Positions 1 to 8,214 of a DNA stretch of 64,000 bases are shown here, one piece after another. Positions within the stretch are counted from its first letter, which is position 1. Each line of letters starts with the position of its first letter. The notes under the pieces are model-generated. The model did no database searches. It was given only the letters and a program-made list of their open reading frames with translations, and had not been told where the DNA came from. The translations under genes were made by a program, and so were the position numbers. Source of the DNA: Cryptosporangium aurantiacum. Lineage in GTDB: Bacteria > Actinomycetota > Actinomycetes > Mycobacteriales > Cryptosporangiaceae. The stretch is from positions 16,796 to 80,795 of the forward strand of contig NZ_FRCS01000026.1 of NCBI RefSeq assembly GCF_900143005.1. Direction: 5' to 3'.

Positions 1-541
1 AGGCGTTGATGGCGCCGGAGGACAGCGTCGCGTAGGCGAGCATCGAGAGCATCCCGCCCATTGCCGCGGCGACGAGTGTGGGGTCGCCGGGCAGTGTGCG
101 GCCGAGCTCGCGGACGTACTCCAGGTGGTCGCGGATCATGTCAGTGTCCTGGGTAAGCCGCCGCCACATCGCGTCCGACTTCGGCCCGGCCGCCACCGTC
201 GACTCGAACAGCGCGACGACCACGGGAAGGTTCGCGCGCATCACCTGCCAGGTCGTCGCCAGGTGCTCGCGGAGTACCTCCGGGTCGGTCAGGTCGTGTT
301 CGCGGGGATGCCCTCCGTCGGCCAGTCGCTCGCGCGCCTGGCCGTGCAATTCCATGAGCAGTGCCTGGAGCAGCTCTTCCTTGTCCGCGAAGTGGTCGTA
401 GAACACCCCGGTGGCCCGCCCGGCAGCCGAGGTGATGTCCACGATCTTCGTGTTCAGGTAGCCCCGCTCCACGAACACGGTGCGGGCTGCGCTCAGTAGG
501 GCGGCCCGGGTCTCGGCCGCCTTGGCCTTACGAACACTCAT
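1..541 (-). CDS. TetR/AcrR family regulator (3' end outside window)
   Basis: Reading leftwards from the ATG at 541, the protein starts MSVRKAKAAETRAALLSAA and continues through VFVERGYLNTKIVDITSAAG and ATGVFYDHFADKEELL. This is a canonical TetR N-terminal helix-turn-helix (about residues 10-56), followed by a helical ligand domain that runs off the window. It is transcribed away from the ABC exporter at 639, and a 10-bp perfect inverted repeat lies between the two genes. The simplest reading is that it represses the exporter and itself and responds to an exported compound. The ligand is unknown. The family call is secure; the target is inference from position. Confidence 0.9.
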   Translation of the reverse strand, partial: MSVRKAKAAETRAALLSAARTVFVERGYLNTKIVDITSAAGRATGVFYDHFADKEELLQALLMELHGQARERLADGGHPREHDLTDPEVLREHLATTWQVMRANLPVVVALFESTVAAGPKSDAMWRRLTQDTDMIRDHLEYVRELGRTLPGDPTLVAAAMGGMLSMLAYATLSSGAINA

Positions 542-553
542 TTCGACGCTCCC

Positions 554-583
554 TTGACGACGCTTCGACGTTGTCAGCATACT
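554..583 (+). promoter_or_regulatory. Candidate promoter for ABC exporter
   Basis: TTGACG (554-559), 18 bases, then CATACT (578-583). This is a good -35/-10 pair pointing at the ABC ATPase gene. The 10-bp inverted repeat begins about ten bases downstream of the -10 element, where a repressor would block initiation. Confidence 0.45.
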
Positions 584-592
584 GAACCCCAG

Positions 593-616
593 TTCGCCGA
601 ATGTTGATTCGGCGAA
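593..616. promoter_or_regulatory. Inverted-repeat operator between TetR gene and ABC exporter
   Basis: Perfect 10-bp arms TTCGCCGAAT (593-602) and ATTCGGCGAA (607-616), separated by GTTG. The size and the position between a divergent TetR gene and an exporter gene are typical of a TetR operator. Confidence 0.7.
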
Positions 617-638
617 TTTCGATTCGGAGGATGGGCTC

Positions 639-1388
639 ATGAGCGCGACGAATGCCTTACGGCTGGTCGACGTCAGCAAGACCTTTGGGGACGCCGACAC
701 TGCGGTGCGTGCGTTGGACGGCATTTCGCTGAGCCTGGGGACGGGCTCCTTCACCGCGGTGATGGGGCCATCCGGCTCCGGCAAGTCGACGCTGCTGCAG
801 TGCGCGGCCGGGCTCGAGCAGCCGGACAGCGGGTTCATCGAGGTCGACGGAGCCCCGATGGCGGTCGGCAGCGAGGCGAAGCTGACGAAGTTCCGCCGGG
901 ACCGGATCGGTTTCGTCTTCCAGCAGTACAACCTGCTGCCGATGCTGACCGTGGTCGAGAACACGACGCTGCCGCTCACGCTCGCCGGGCGGCGGGTCGA
1001 CACGGCCCGGGCCCGAGCGATCCTCACCCAGGTCGGTCTCGGTGACCGCCTCGACCACCGGCCCGACCAGCTCTCCGGCGGGCAGCGTCAGCGCGTCGCG
1101 ATCGTGCGGGCGCTGGTCACCGAACCGCCGGTCGTCTTCGCGGACGAGCCGACGGGAGCCCTGGACACCCGCAGCGCGCGCGATGTTCTCCACCTGCTGC
1201 GGCGGGCGGTCGACGATCACGGGCGCAGCGTGGTGATGGTGACGCACGATCCGGTCGCTGCGTCCTATGCCGACTCGGTGGTGTTCCTCGCTGACGGCCG
1301 GCTGGCCGGCGAACTGCGGGCGCCGACGGCAGACGCGGTCGCCGAGCGGCTGGCACACCTCGCCGACACCGTGTCCGCGGGGGTGTGA
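639..1388 (+). CDS. ABC transporter ATP-binding protein (MacB/LolD type)
   Basis: A 249-residue ATPase subunit of an export or lipoprotein-type ABC system. The Walker A motif GPSGSGKST is at residues 43-51, the Q-loop in FVFQQYNLLP near 93-101, the signature LSGGQ at 145-149 and Walker B VVFADEPTGALD from about 165, with an H-loop in MVTHDP. The ATG follows GGAGG by eight bases. The stop overlaps the GTG of the permease gene by four bases (GTGA), so the two are translationally coupled. The LolD/MacB subfamily is inferred from the FtsX-type permease partner. The substrate is unknown; an antibiotic or peptide is plausible given the nearby cell-wall hydrolase and two-component system. Confidence 0.93.
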   Translation: MSATNALRLVDVSKTFGDADTAVRALDGISLSLGTGSFTAVMGPSGSGKSTLLQCAAGLEQPDSGFIEVDGAPMAVGSEAKLTKFRRDRIGFVFQQYNLLPMLTVVENTTLPLTLAGRRVDTARARAILTQVGLGDRLDHRPDQLSGGQRQRVAIVRALVTEPPVVFADEPTGALDTRSARDVLHLLRRAVDDHGRSVVMVTHDPVAASYADSVVFLADGRLAGELRAPTADAVAERLAHLADTVSAGV

Positions 1389-2725
1389 AGCAGATGCTCT
1401 CGCTCGCGATCCGCTCGATCCGGCACCGGCCGGGCCGCCTCGTCGCCACGCTGCTGGCCGCTTTTCTCGGCAGCGTCATCGTCATGACGTTCAACTCGCT
1501 GCACGACACGGCCGCCGGGGCGGGCGTCGACCCGGCCAGCGCCGAGTCGCTCAGCCTCACCGGAGGCGTCGTCGGCGGATACGGCACGCTGCTGGTCCTC
1601 TTCGCGGTCGCGTCGACGCTGACGGTGAACGTCCGCCAACGCAGCAGCGAGATGGACCTGCTCCGGGCCACCGGAGCCACGCCGGGGCAGATCAGCCGAC
1701 TGATCGTCGGCGAAGCCGCGATCGTCGCCGTTGCCGGTGCCCTACTCGCGATCTGGCCGGCGATGCTGGCCGGCCGCGCCCTGGTGGATCGTTTCCACGA
1801 CAGCGGCCAGGTCGCGGAGTCGGTGCCGTACGTGTTCGGACCGATCGGGCTTGGTGCGGGCTTCGCCATTACCGTGATCGCGTCGGTGGGAGCCGCCTTC
1901 CTGGCCGTCCGCCGCGGACTGCGGGCCGCTGCGGGCAAGCGCGCCTCCCGTGGACGGTTCCGGCAGGTGGCGGGTCTGATCGCACTGCTCGCCGGCGCCG
2001 GTGCGGTCAGCGCGACGTTCGCGATGCAGGCGACCGACACCGCGCTGATGGCGGCCCCGGCCTACGGCGCCATCCTGTTGTCGATCGGCCTCGCGGTCTT
2101 CTCGCCGCTACTGCTGCGGGCGCTGCTCGCGGTGGCGGAGCGTCCCCTCCGGGCGGTGTTCGGCGCCGGCGGCCACCTGGCCGTGCTCAACGTGCGCCGG
2201 CGCGCCGACGAACTCTCCGGCATCCTCATGCCGCTGGTCGTCTTCGTCGGGATGGCGACCGCCACCCTCTACCTGCAGGCGGTCGAGAGCGACGCGATCG
2301 AGGCCTCCGGCGTCACCAAGTCGGTCGAGGACAAGAACCTCGAGACGCTCAACGTGGTGGTCGTCGGCATCATCGCGGCGTTCTCCTGCCTCATGCTGGT
2401 CAACACGCTGTACGCCGCCACCTCGTATCGGCGGCAGGAGTTCGGGCAGCAGCGTCTGGCCGGCGCGACACCGGGTCAGGTGCTCCGCATGGTGGGCAGC
2501 GAGGCGGTCGTGCTGACGTTCACCGGTGTCCTGTTCGGCACGGTCGCGGGCGTCGCCGGGATCCTCGCCTTCACGTTCGTGCGGACGGACGCTCTGCGTC
2601 CGGACGTGGGCCCCGGGCTCTGGCTCGGGATCGTGGCCATCGCGGCGGTCGCGACGCTGGTCACCAGCCTCGTGACGGCGACCCGGACGCTCCGCGCACC
2701 CGCGATCGCCGCGGTGGCCGCCTGA
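1385..2725 (+). CDS. FtsX-like ABC transporter permease
   Basis: A 446-residue integral membrane protein. A first helix lies at about residues 17-36 (LVATLLAAFLGSVIVM). Two FtsX-like blocks follow, each with several hydrophobic stretches, around 85-190 and 320-440. The motif QRSSEMDLLRATGATPGQI after one helix and its counterpart RRQEFGQQRLAGATPGQV are the cytoplasmic coupling segments of FtsX/MacB permeases and show the internal duplication. The gene starts at GTG 1385, overlapping the ATPase stop. It forms the membrane half of the exporter with the preceding gene. Confidence 0.9.
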   Translation: MKQMLSLAIRSIRHRPGRLVATLLAAFLGSVIVMTFNSLHDTAAGAGVDPASAESLSLTGGVVGGYGTLLVLFAVASTLTVNVRQRSSEMDLLRATGATPGQISRLIVGEAAIVAVAGALLAIWPAMLAGRALVDRFHDSGQVAESVPYVFGPIGLGAGFAITVIASVGAAFLAVRRGLRAAAGKRASRGRFRQVAGLIALLAGAGAVSATFAMQATDTALMAAPAYGAILLSIGLAVFSPLLLRALLAVAERPLRAVFGAGGHLAVLNVRRRADELSGILMPLVVFVGMATATLYLQAVESDAIEASGVTKSVEDKNLETLNVVVVGIIAAFSCLMLVNTLYAATSYRRQEFGQQRLAGATPGQVLRMVGSEAVVLTFTGVLFGTVAGVAGILAFTFVRTDALRPDVGPGLWLGIVAIAAVATLVTSLVTATRTLRAPAIAAVAA

Positions 2726-2792
2726 GCGGGCGTCCCGCAACGACCCGCCTCGTTTACATCTCGTTCGCAACGCTCTTCCTAACGTGCCCCGC

Positions 2793-4463
2793 ATGCGCAC
2801 GCTCCTGGTGGCTCTTCTCCTGATCGCGACGCTCACCGCTTGCACCGACGACACCGGTCCCGAGCCCGCTCCGCGCGAGAGCGTCGGCCAGTGTGATGCC
2901 GGGCTCCACGCGGCGTTCAGCGCCTGGACACGAGCCGGATTCAGCGGTTCGGTGGCCATCTCGACCAAGGGTCGGTTCGACTGCCTCGCCGGCTTCGGTT
3001 CGGCGAACGACAGCGCCGGGACGCCCAACACTCCTGACACGGTGTTCAGCATCGGTTCGGTCACCAAGTCGTTCACCGCCGCGACGGTCTTCCACCTCGT
3101 CGACGCCGGGAAACTGTCGCTCGACGACCCGGCCGGCCGGCTCCTGCCCGAGCTGGCCGGGCCGGTGGCCGGCGTCACGGTGGAGCAACTGCTCCTGCAC
3201 ACCAGCGGCCTGAACGGCTCGCACGGCGAAGACCACCAACCGCTCTCTCGGAACGAGGCCATCACCGCGATCAACCGGCTGGAACTCGCGTTTCCGCCGG
3301 GCACCGACTACGTGTACTCGAACGCCGGATACACGCTGCTCGCGCTGATCATCGAGAAGGTGTCGGGTTCGAGCTACCGGGACTACACCGCGACGAACAT
3401 CCTGCCGCTGCCGGGCAGGACGGTGGCAGGCGGTTTCTGGGACGGCGAGCCGGCGGCGCCGGGCCCCCGCGCCGTCGGCTACACCGAGAGCGGCGCCCCC
3501 GGTCACGACGGCACGTTCGCCGGGCCGCATTGGGCGGTGGACGGCAACGGCGCGCTCGCGATGACGGCCCGCGACCTGGCCGCCTGGACCCATGAGCTGT
3601 TCACCGGTCGGCTGGTGTCGCCCGCGTCGGTACGGGCGATCAGCACCCCGGGGCACGATCTCGGGAATGGCCAGGCCGAGACCCCCGGCTGGGCGGCCGT
3701 CGACGCGTCGGCCTACGGCAAGCCGTTCCTCACGGCGTCCGGCGGCGGGGGCGACGTCGGCCACAACGCGGTCGTCGCGTGGGTACCGGAGCGCCAGCAG
3801 GCGATCGTGGTGATGTCCAACAAGCCGCGTCTGCCGGCCGGGAAACTGCTGAAGACGCTGGCGCCGGCGCTGATCTCCGGGCATCGAATGCCGACGCCCG
3901 GCGCCCCGCCCGCCGACGCCGATACTGCCGCTAGGGTCGGGACCTACCGCCTCGCCACCGGAGGTTCACTCGACGTGAGCGCGAGCGGCAACCGCCTCGT
4001 GATGTCGGCGCGCGGCACCGACGCCGTCATCGCCGCCCTGCCACCACGCGACCTCTCCACCGAGGACATCCGCGACCACGAGCGCCGCGTGCTGGCGGTG
4101 CTGCGGGGGGAGTCGTCCGATGGCCGCACCGAACGCAAGTTGTTCGAGTCGGATTACGGGCCGATCACCGACATCGCGCTGGCCGGGACGGTGTTCCACG
4201 ACAACGACGTCCGCACGTACGTGACGATCAGTACCCGATCGCGGTCGGTCCTCGGCTGGTTCTCCGTCGACGAGAAAGGCGGCGTCGGGGCGGTCGAGGT
4301 TCCGACCGAGCCGCCGTCGCTAGCGCTCGTGCCGTCCGGGAACGGCCGCTACCGGCCGGACGATCCGACCGAGACGGGACCCGAGGTGACCGTCGAGTTC
4401 GCCGACGATCGGATGACCGTCACCACCCCGCGCGGCACCACGGTCGCGCGGCGGGCCGGCTGA
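2793..4463 (+). CDS. Lipoprotein serine hydrolase (beta-lactamase / DD-peptidase fold)
   Basis: A secreted, membrane-anchored member of the class C beta-lactamase/DD-carboxypeptidase superfamily, 556 residues from ATG 2793 (GTG 2784 is an alternative; neither has a strong SD). The lipobox LTAC gives an acylated Cys at residue 17. The active-site motifs are SVTK (Ser89-x-x-Lys92) and YSN (175-177); the third KTG-like box appears as VGHN around 322-326. Residues after about 370 form an extra C-terminal beta domain, common in this family. It lies between an ABC exporter and an OmpR/HK pair, ending five bases before the regulator. The substrate is unknown; action on a peptide, ester or peptidoglycan is inferred. 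Confidence 0.85.
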   Translation: MRTLLVALLLIATLTACTDDTGPEPAPRESVGQCDAGLHAAFSAWTRAGFSGSVAISTKGRFDCLAGFGSANDSAGTPNTPDTVFSIGSVTKSFTAATVFHLVDAGKLSLDDPAGRLLPELAGPVAGVTVEQLLLHTSGLNGSHGEDHQPLSRNEAITAINRLELAFPPGTDYVYSNAGYTLLALIIEKVSGSSYRDYTATNILPLPGRTVAGGFWDGEPAAPGPRAVGYTESGAPGHDGTFAGPHWAVDGNGALAMTARDLAAWTHELFTGRLVSPASVRAISTPGHDLGNGQAETPGWAAVDASAYGKPFLTASGGGGDVGHNAVVAWVPERQQAIVVMSNKPRLPAGKLLKTLAPALISGHRMPTPGAPPADADTAARVGTYRLATGGSLDVSASGNRLVMSARGTDAVIAALPPRDLSTEDIRDHERRVLAVLRGESSDGRTERKLFESDYGPITDIALAGTVFHDNDVRTYVTISTRSRSVLGWFSVDEKGGVGAVEVPTEPPSLALVPSGNGRYRPDDPTETGPEVTVEFADDRMTVTTPRGTTVARRAG

Positions 4464-4468
4464 CCAGC

Positions 4469-5143
4469 ATGCGCATCCTGCTCGTCGAGGACGATCCCGA
4501 CCTCGCGGAGATCACCGCGCTCGGGCTGCGCAACGAGTCGTACGCGGTCGACGTGGCCGGCACCTACGCCGACGCCGAGGAGTTTCTCCGGGCGACCCCG
4601 TACGACGTCGCCTGCTTCGATCTGGGGCTGCCCGACGGCAACGGGCTCGACCTCGTCCGCCGGGTCTCGCACGATCCGGACCTGCACCGGCCGCGGCGAA
4701 CACTGGTGCTCACCGCGCGGGACGCGGTCGCCGACCGGGTCGCCGGTCTCGACGCCGGCGCTGACGACTACCTGGTCAAGCCGTTCCACTTCGCCGAGCT
4801 GGTGGCTCGGCTGCGGGCGCTGGGCCGCCGGGGGGACGAGCGAGGGTCGACGCTGCGGGTCGGCGAGCTCACGATCAACCTCGCCACCCACCAGGCGTGG
4901 CGGGCAGGCTGCGGCCTCGACCTCACCGCCCGCGAGTTCTCCCTGCTCCGCTACTTTCTGCACCATCCCGGCGTGGTGCTGTCCGCCGAAGAGCTGCTGG
5001 AGCACGTATGGGACGCCCATGCCAACCCGTTCACCGCCTCGGTCCGGGTGATCCTCAGCCGGTTACGTCGCAAGCTCGGCGATCCGCCGCTCATCGTCAC
5101 CGTGACCGGCGTGGGCTACCAGTTGAGGACCGATCATGAGTGA
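4469..5143 (+). CDS. OmpR/PhoB-type response regulator
   Basis: A 224-residue DNA-binding response regulator. The receiver domain (1-115) has the acidic pair D8/D9, phospho-acceptor D51 in ACFDLGLPDG and Lys104 in DDYLVKPF. The C-terminal winged helix (about 125-220) contains LTAREFSLLRYFLHHPG and the recognition region NPFTASVRVILSRLRRKLG. The last eight bases overlap the histidine kinase start. The cognate kinase is the next gene; the ABC exporter and the serine hydrolase upstream are the obvious candidate targets. Confidence 0.93.
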   Translation: MRILLVEDDPDLAEITALGLRNESYAVDVAGTYADAEEFLRATPYDVACFDLGLPDGNGLDLVRRVSHDPDLHRPRRTLVLTARDAVADRVAGLDAGADDYLVKPFHFAELVARLRALGRRGDERGSTLRVGELTINLATHQAWRAGCGLDLTAREFSLLRYFLHHPGVVLSAEELLEHVWDAHANPFTASVRVILSRLRRKLGDPPLIVTVTGVGYQLRTDHE

Positions 5144-6218
5144 CGGTGGCCGGGTCTGGCGGTCGCTGCGGGCACGGCTCGCGGTGCTCGGATTCCTCGC
5201 GGGCTACGTCCCGGTCCTTCTGCTCTTCGGCGTGGTGCTGGCGACCGACGTCGACACGACGGTCACCGCCACCGGCGGCGCGGAGGCCGTCACGGCCACC
5301 ACGGCCCAGCGGTCGGCATCGGTGACCTGGACCGTCGTCGGTCTCGCGCCGGTGGCGGCCGGCCTGGCGTGGTGGTGGGCCGGCCGGGCGGTGCGCCCGA
5401 TCGAGCGCATCCGGGCGGTCGCCGAGGACATCCAGGGCACCGATCTGGGCCGGCGCATCGCGCTCGATCAGGGCCCCACCGAGGTGGTGGCGCTGGCGGC
5501 GAGCTTCGACGCGATGCTCGGCCGGCTGGAGCAGTCGGCCGATACCCAGCGACGACTCATCGAGGAGACCAGCCACGAACTCCGCATGCCGCTGGCGGTC
5601 CTGCTGACCAACGCCGAGGTGCTGCTCGCCCACCCCGACCCGACGATCGAGGTGTATCAGCAAGGATTGCAGCGCTCGCGTGGAGCGGTGATCCAACTAC
5701 AGGCCACGATCGACGGTCTGCTGGTGGACGCTCGTGGGCGCGCTCGCGTCCTCGACCGCCGGCCCACGGACGTGATGGCCCTCGTCGCCGAGGTGGTCGC
5801 CGACGCGCGGGTGCTGGCCGAGCCGGGAGAGCTGACCGTCACCGGCCCACCCACGGCCGCGTGCCCGGTCGACGCCCCGACGGTGCGGCGGGCCATCGCC
5901 AACCTGGTCGACAACGCCATCCGGTACACAGCCTTCCGGTACCCACCGGGCGGCTCGGACGTGGAGATCGCGGTCGAGGTCACCGACGCGGACGTCGCAG
6001 TCGTCGTCACCGACCACGGACCAGGTATCCCCACCGACCAGCAGAACCGTGTCTTCGAACGGTTCTGGCGCGGCCATCGCAACCCGCCAGGCGCCGGCCT
6101 CGGCCTGCCGATCGCGCATCAGGTGGCGCTCGCCCACGGAGGTAGCCTCTCCCTGCGGTCGCCGGGGCCGGCCGGCGATGGCTGCGCTTTCCGGTTGACG
6201 CTTCCGCGCACGGCATAG
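5136..6218 (+). CDS. Sensor histidine kinase (HisKA/HATPase), H+4 residue altered
   Basis: A 360-residue membrane kinase. Transmembrane helices lie at about 14-37 and 62-83, with only a short extracytoplasmic loop between, then a HAMP-like linker (RPIERIRAVAEDI). The H-box is SHELRMPLAVL with phospho-His147. The ATP-binding domain has the N-box NLVDNAIRYT and the G-boxes DHGPGIP and GAGLGLPIA. In the HisKA family the residue at H+4 (ExxT/N motif) is normally Thr or Asn and is needed for phosphatase activity; here it is Met. The start ATG lies inside the end of the regulator gene. The very small sensor region suggests an intramembrane-sensing kinase working with the ABC exporter; that is inference. 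Confidence 0.92.
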   Translation: MSDGGRVWRSLRARLAVLGFLAGYVPVLLLFGVVLATDVDTTVTATGGAEAVTATTAQRSASVTWTVVGLAPVAAGLAWWWAGRAVRPIERIRAVAEDIQGTDLGRRIALDQGPTEVVALAASFDAMLGRLEQSADTQRRLIEETSHELRMPLAVLLTNAEVLLAHPDPTIEVYQQGLQRSRGAVIQLQATIDGLLVDARGRARVLDRRPTDVMALVAEVVADARVLAEPGELTVTGPPTAACPVDAPTVRRAIANLVDNAIRYTAFRYPPGGSDVEIAVEVTDADVAVVVTDHGPGIPTDQQNRVFERFWRGHRNPPGAGLGLPIAHQVALAHGGSLSLRSPGPAGDGCAFRLTLPRTA

Positions 6219-6237
6219 CCGTCCGGGGCCCGGTGGC

Positions 6238-7851
6238 TCACACACTGTGGGCGGCTTCGACGTAACGGTTCTTCCCGGCGTCCTTCGCGCTGTACATGGC
6301 GGCGTCGGCGACCCGGACGAGATCGTCGGCGGTGTCGCCGGGATGGCTGACCGCGATACCGATGCTGGCGGAGACGTGGGCCGGCGTGCCCGCGAGGTCG
6401 ATCGGCGCTCGGACCTCGGCGATGACCCGCTCGGCGGTCACGCGGGCGGCGTCGGTGGTCGTACAGCCCTCAAGGAGGATGGCGAACTCGTCACCGCCGA
6501 GGCGGGCGACGGTGTCTGCGGCGCGCACGCTGGCGCAGAGTCGGTCGGCGACCGCTCGCAGGACGGTGTCGCCTGCGTGGTGTCCGAGCTGGTCGTTGAC
6601 GGCCTTGAATCCGTCGAGATCGATGTACAGGAGTGCGATGCGATGCCCGGAGCGGGATTGCGTGAGCAGCGCGTGCGTGAGCCGGTCGTAGAGCAGCGCC
6701 CGGTTGGCTATTCCGGTCAGCGGATCGTGGAAGGCCAGGTGATGCAGCTGCTGCTCGCGTTCGCGGAGCTGGGCTTCGACGTGTTCCCGGCGAGCGATGT
6801 CGCGGCGCAGCGCCGTGGTGGCTTGATCGACCTGGTGCAGGGCGTGGCTGCGGCTACCGGCGAGCACTCCGGTCACCGCGCCGAGCATCAGGGTCAGTGC
6901 GGTGCCCGCAGCGAGGGTGAGCCGGCTCATGCCTCGGTCGGTGGCGGCCAGCAGGTCGGTGGTGGGCCACGCGGTCATCTGCCAGCGACGTTGCCCGACG
7001 AACAAGGTGCGGTGCCGTACCAGCGAGGCGTCATCGACGCGCCGGCCGGGACGCACGGCGGTGAGGACGGTGCCGTCTGTCCGGCCCTCGGTCACGCTGA
7101 CCTGGACCGCGCCCTGGCCGCGGTCGAGCAAGGTCCTGGACAGGAAATCCTGGCCGCGAACGGGCATGACGACCCAGCCGTGGAACCGGTCGGGCAGCGC
7201 CAAGCCTTGTGCGGCGTACACCGGGGCGGCGAACACGAAGGACGGCTGTCGGCGTTGCTCGGCCAGCCGCTGGTCACGGAGAAGCTGGAACGTCGTGCTG
7301 ACGGCCAAGGTGTGGCCTTGCCAGGCGCGGAGAAGAGCTTCGGCGGGCTGGGGGCTCTGTGTCAGGTCGATGCCGGGGACGTCGGCGAGAGCGTCGAAGG
7401 AGCGCTCGTACACCACGAACGCGTGGCGTGACGTTCCCGCGGCCGGGCGCAGCGTCAGATCGGTGGCGCCCAGAGCACGCCAGTGCCGTTGCACGGCGGG
7501 AATCTGGCTGGGGGTGGCGGGAACGACAAAACTGATGCCGGCCGAGCCAGGCATGCGCGTGGTGGTGAGCCCGGCGGTGATCCTCGTGAAGTCGTCCTTG
7601 CGCAGGTCGGACTGGGCGCCGACGGCAGCAGCGAGGTCATTCAGCGCCTCGGCGTACCGCGCGGTTCGGTCGCTGATCGCTGCCGACAGCTCGTCGGCGT
7701 AGCGGTCCATGAGCTGGTTGGCGGCAAGCCTCTCGCCTCGCTCGACGGTCGTGAACGCGGTCGCGGTGACCAGTCCGCCGGTGGCCAGCACCATGGCTAC
7801 CACCATCAGACCAGCCCGGTTTCGCCGCTGTGCTCGCCATCGCGCCCGCAT
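6238..7851 (-). CDS. CHASE-domain diguanylate cyclase (GGDEF)
   Basis: A membrane c-di-GMP synthase, 537 residues if started at ATG 7851 (an in-frame ATG at 7965 exists, but the extra 38 residues are basic and have no SD). Transmembrane helix 1 lies near 12-34, a CHASE-like extracytoplasmic sensor follows, and helix 2 is near 310 (LTLAAGTALTLMLGAVTGV). A coiled coil (VEAQLREREQQLHHLAFHDPLTG) leads into the GGDEF domain. The active site GGDEF is intact at about 452-456. RAAD sits exactly five residues upstream, an intact I-site for product inhibition. There is no EAL domain. The gene stands alone, convergent with the histidine kinase gene. The sensed ligand is unknown. Confidence 0.93.
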   Translation of the reverse strand: MRARWRAQRRNRAGLMVVAMVLATGGLVTATAFTTVERGERLAANQLMDRYADELSAAISDRTARYAEALNDLAAAVGAQSDLRKDDFTRITAGLTTTRMPGSAGISFVVPATPSQIPAVQRHWRALGATDLTLRPAAGTSRHAFVVYERSFDALADVPGIDLTQSPQPAEALLRAWQGHTLAVSTTFQLLRDQRLAEQRRQPSFVFAAPVYAAQGLALPDRFHGWVVMPVRGQDFLSRTLLDRGQGAVQVSVTEGRTDGTVLTAVRPGRRVDDASLVRHRTLFVGQRRWQMTAWPTTDLLAATDRGMSRLTLAAGTALTLMLGAVTGVLAGSRSHALHQVDQATTALRRDIARREHVEAQLREREQQLHHLAFHDPLTGIANRALLYDRLTHALLTQSRSGHRIALLYIDLDGFKAVNDQLGHHAGDTVLRAVADRLCASVRAADTVARLGGDEFAILLEGCTTTDAARVTAERVIAEVRAPIDLAGTPAHVSASIGIAVSHPGDTADDLVRVADAAMYSAKDAGKNRYVEAAHSV

Positions 7852-7934
7852 ACCGTTCTGATCGGCACGCACGACCGGCCGTTGACCGATCTGTGGTCGG
7901 TGTAACCGGCGCCGGGTGAGGCGCGCTGGACGTG

Positions 7935-8018
7935 CTACGGAACTGAGCCGGCCGGAACGACCCATTCGACGGGTGCGGGCTCGGTCAGGTCGGGGTCCAG
8001 GTCGATGACGGTCTTCAT
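7935..8018 (-). CDS. 27-residue small ORF with strong SD (VapB-like start)
   Basis: ATG at 8018 preceded by GAGGTGGAG, stop TAG at 7935-7937. The peptide begins MKTVIDLDPDL, which resembles the first strand of ribbon-helix-helix/VapB-type antitoxins, but it ends after 27 residues with no helices, so it cannot be a complete antitoxin. It lies directly behind a 15-bp perfect inverted repeat that covers part of its SD. It may be a relic of an antitoxin gene, a leader peptide, or a real microprotein. No toxin partner is adjacent. Confidence 0.4.
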   Translation of the reverse strand: MKTVIDLDPDLTEPAPVEWVVPAGSVP

Positions 8019-8025
8019 GGCTCCA

Positions 8026-8058
8026 CCTCGTCGTATATACAGCGTATATACGACGAGG
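8026..8058. promoter_or_regulatory. Perfect 15-bp inverted repeat with 3-nt spacer
   Basis: The arms are 8026-8040 (CCTCGTCGTATATAC) and 8044-8058, its exact complement, separated by AGC. The core GTATATAC is strikingly AT-rich for this genome. It sits between the 27-codon ORF (minus strand, SD inside the repeat) and the GAF-ANTAR gene (plus strand). A dimeric repressor operator is most likely; as RNA it would form a hairpin masking the SD. Confidence 0.7.
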
Positions 8059-8122
8059 GGCCCCCGGCCAGGGCCGGACGGGAGCGGCTCGAGCTCGTGT
8101 CTCACGAAATCACGTACGGTTG

Positions 8123-8128
8123 GGGTAC
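8123..8128 (+). promoter_or_regulatory. GGGTAC element, possible stress-sigma -10
   Basis: GGGTAC, inside GGGGTAC, lies 87 bases before the first GAF-ANTAR start. The same heptamer occurs upstream of the other two GAF-ANTAR genes. SigB/SigF-type -10 boxes of actinomycetes read GGGTAT/C. No convincing -35 GTTT is present, so this is tentative. Confidence 0.3.
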
Positions 8129-8214
8129 CGGTGATTCCCCGTGCGCAGCCGTTCAAGGCTTCGTCGTCCTCGGCCGCACAACAACCGAAGCGACGCTTCA
8201 GGAAGCCGGATTCG

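Noticed and set aside
2108..3884. Long minus-strand open frames opposite the permease and serine hydrolase
   Set aside because: High-GC shadow frames with low-complexity Arg/Gly/Pro composition; the plus-strand proteins have full motif sets.
8005..8214. N-terminal 70-residue extension of the first GAF-ANTAR frame
   Set aside because: It runs across the 15-bp palindrome, lacks an SD and has no domain character; ATG 8215 with GGAAG upstream is the better start.
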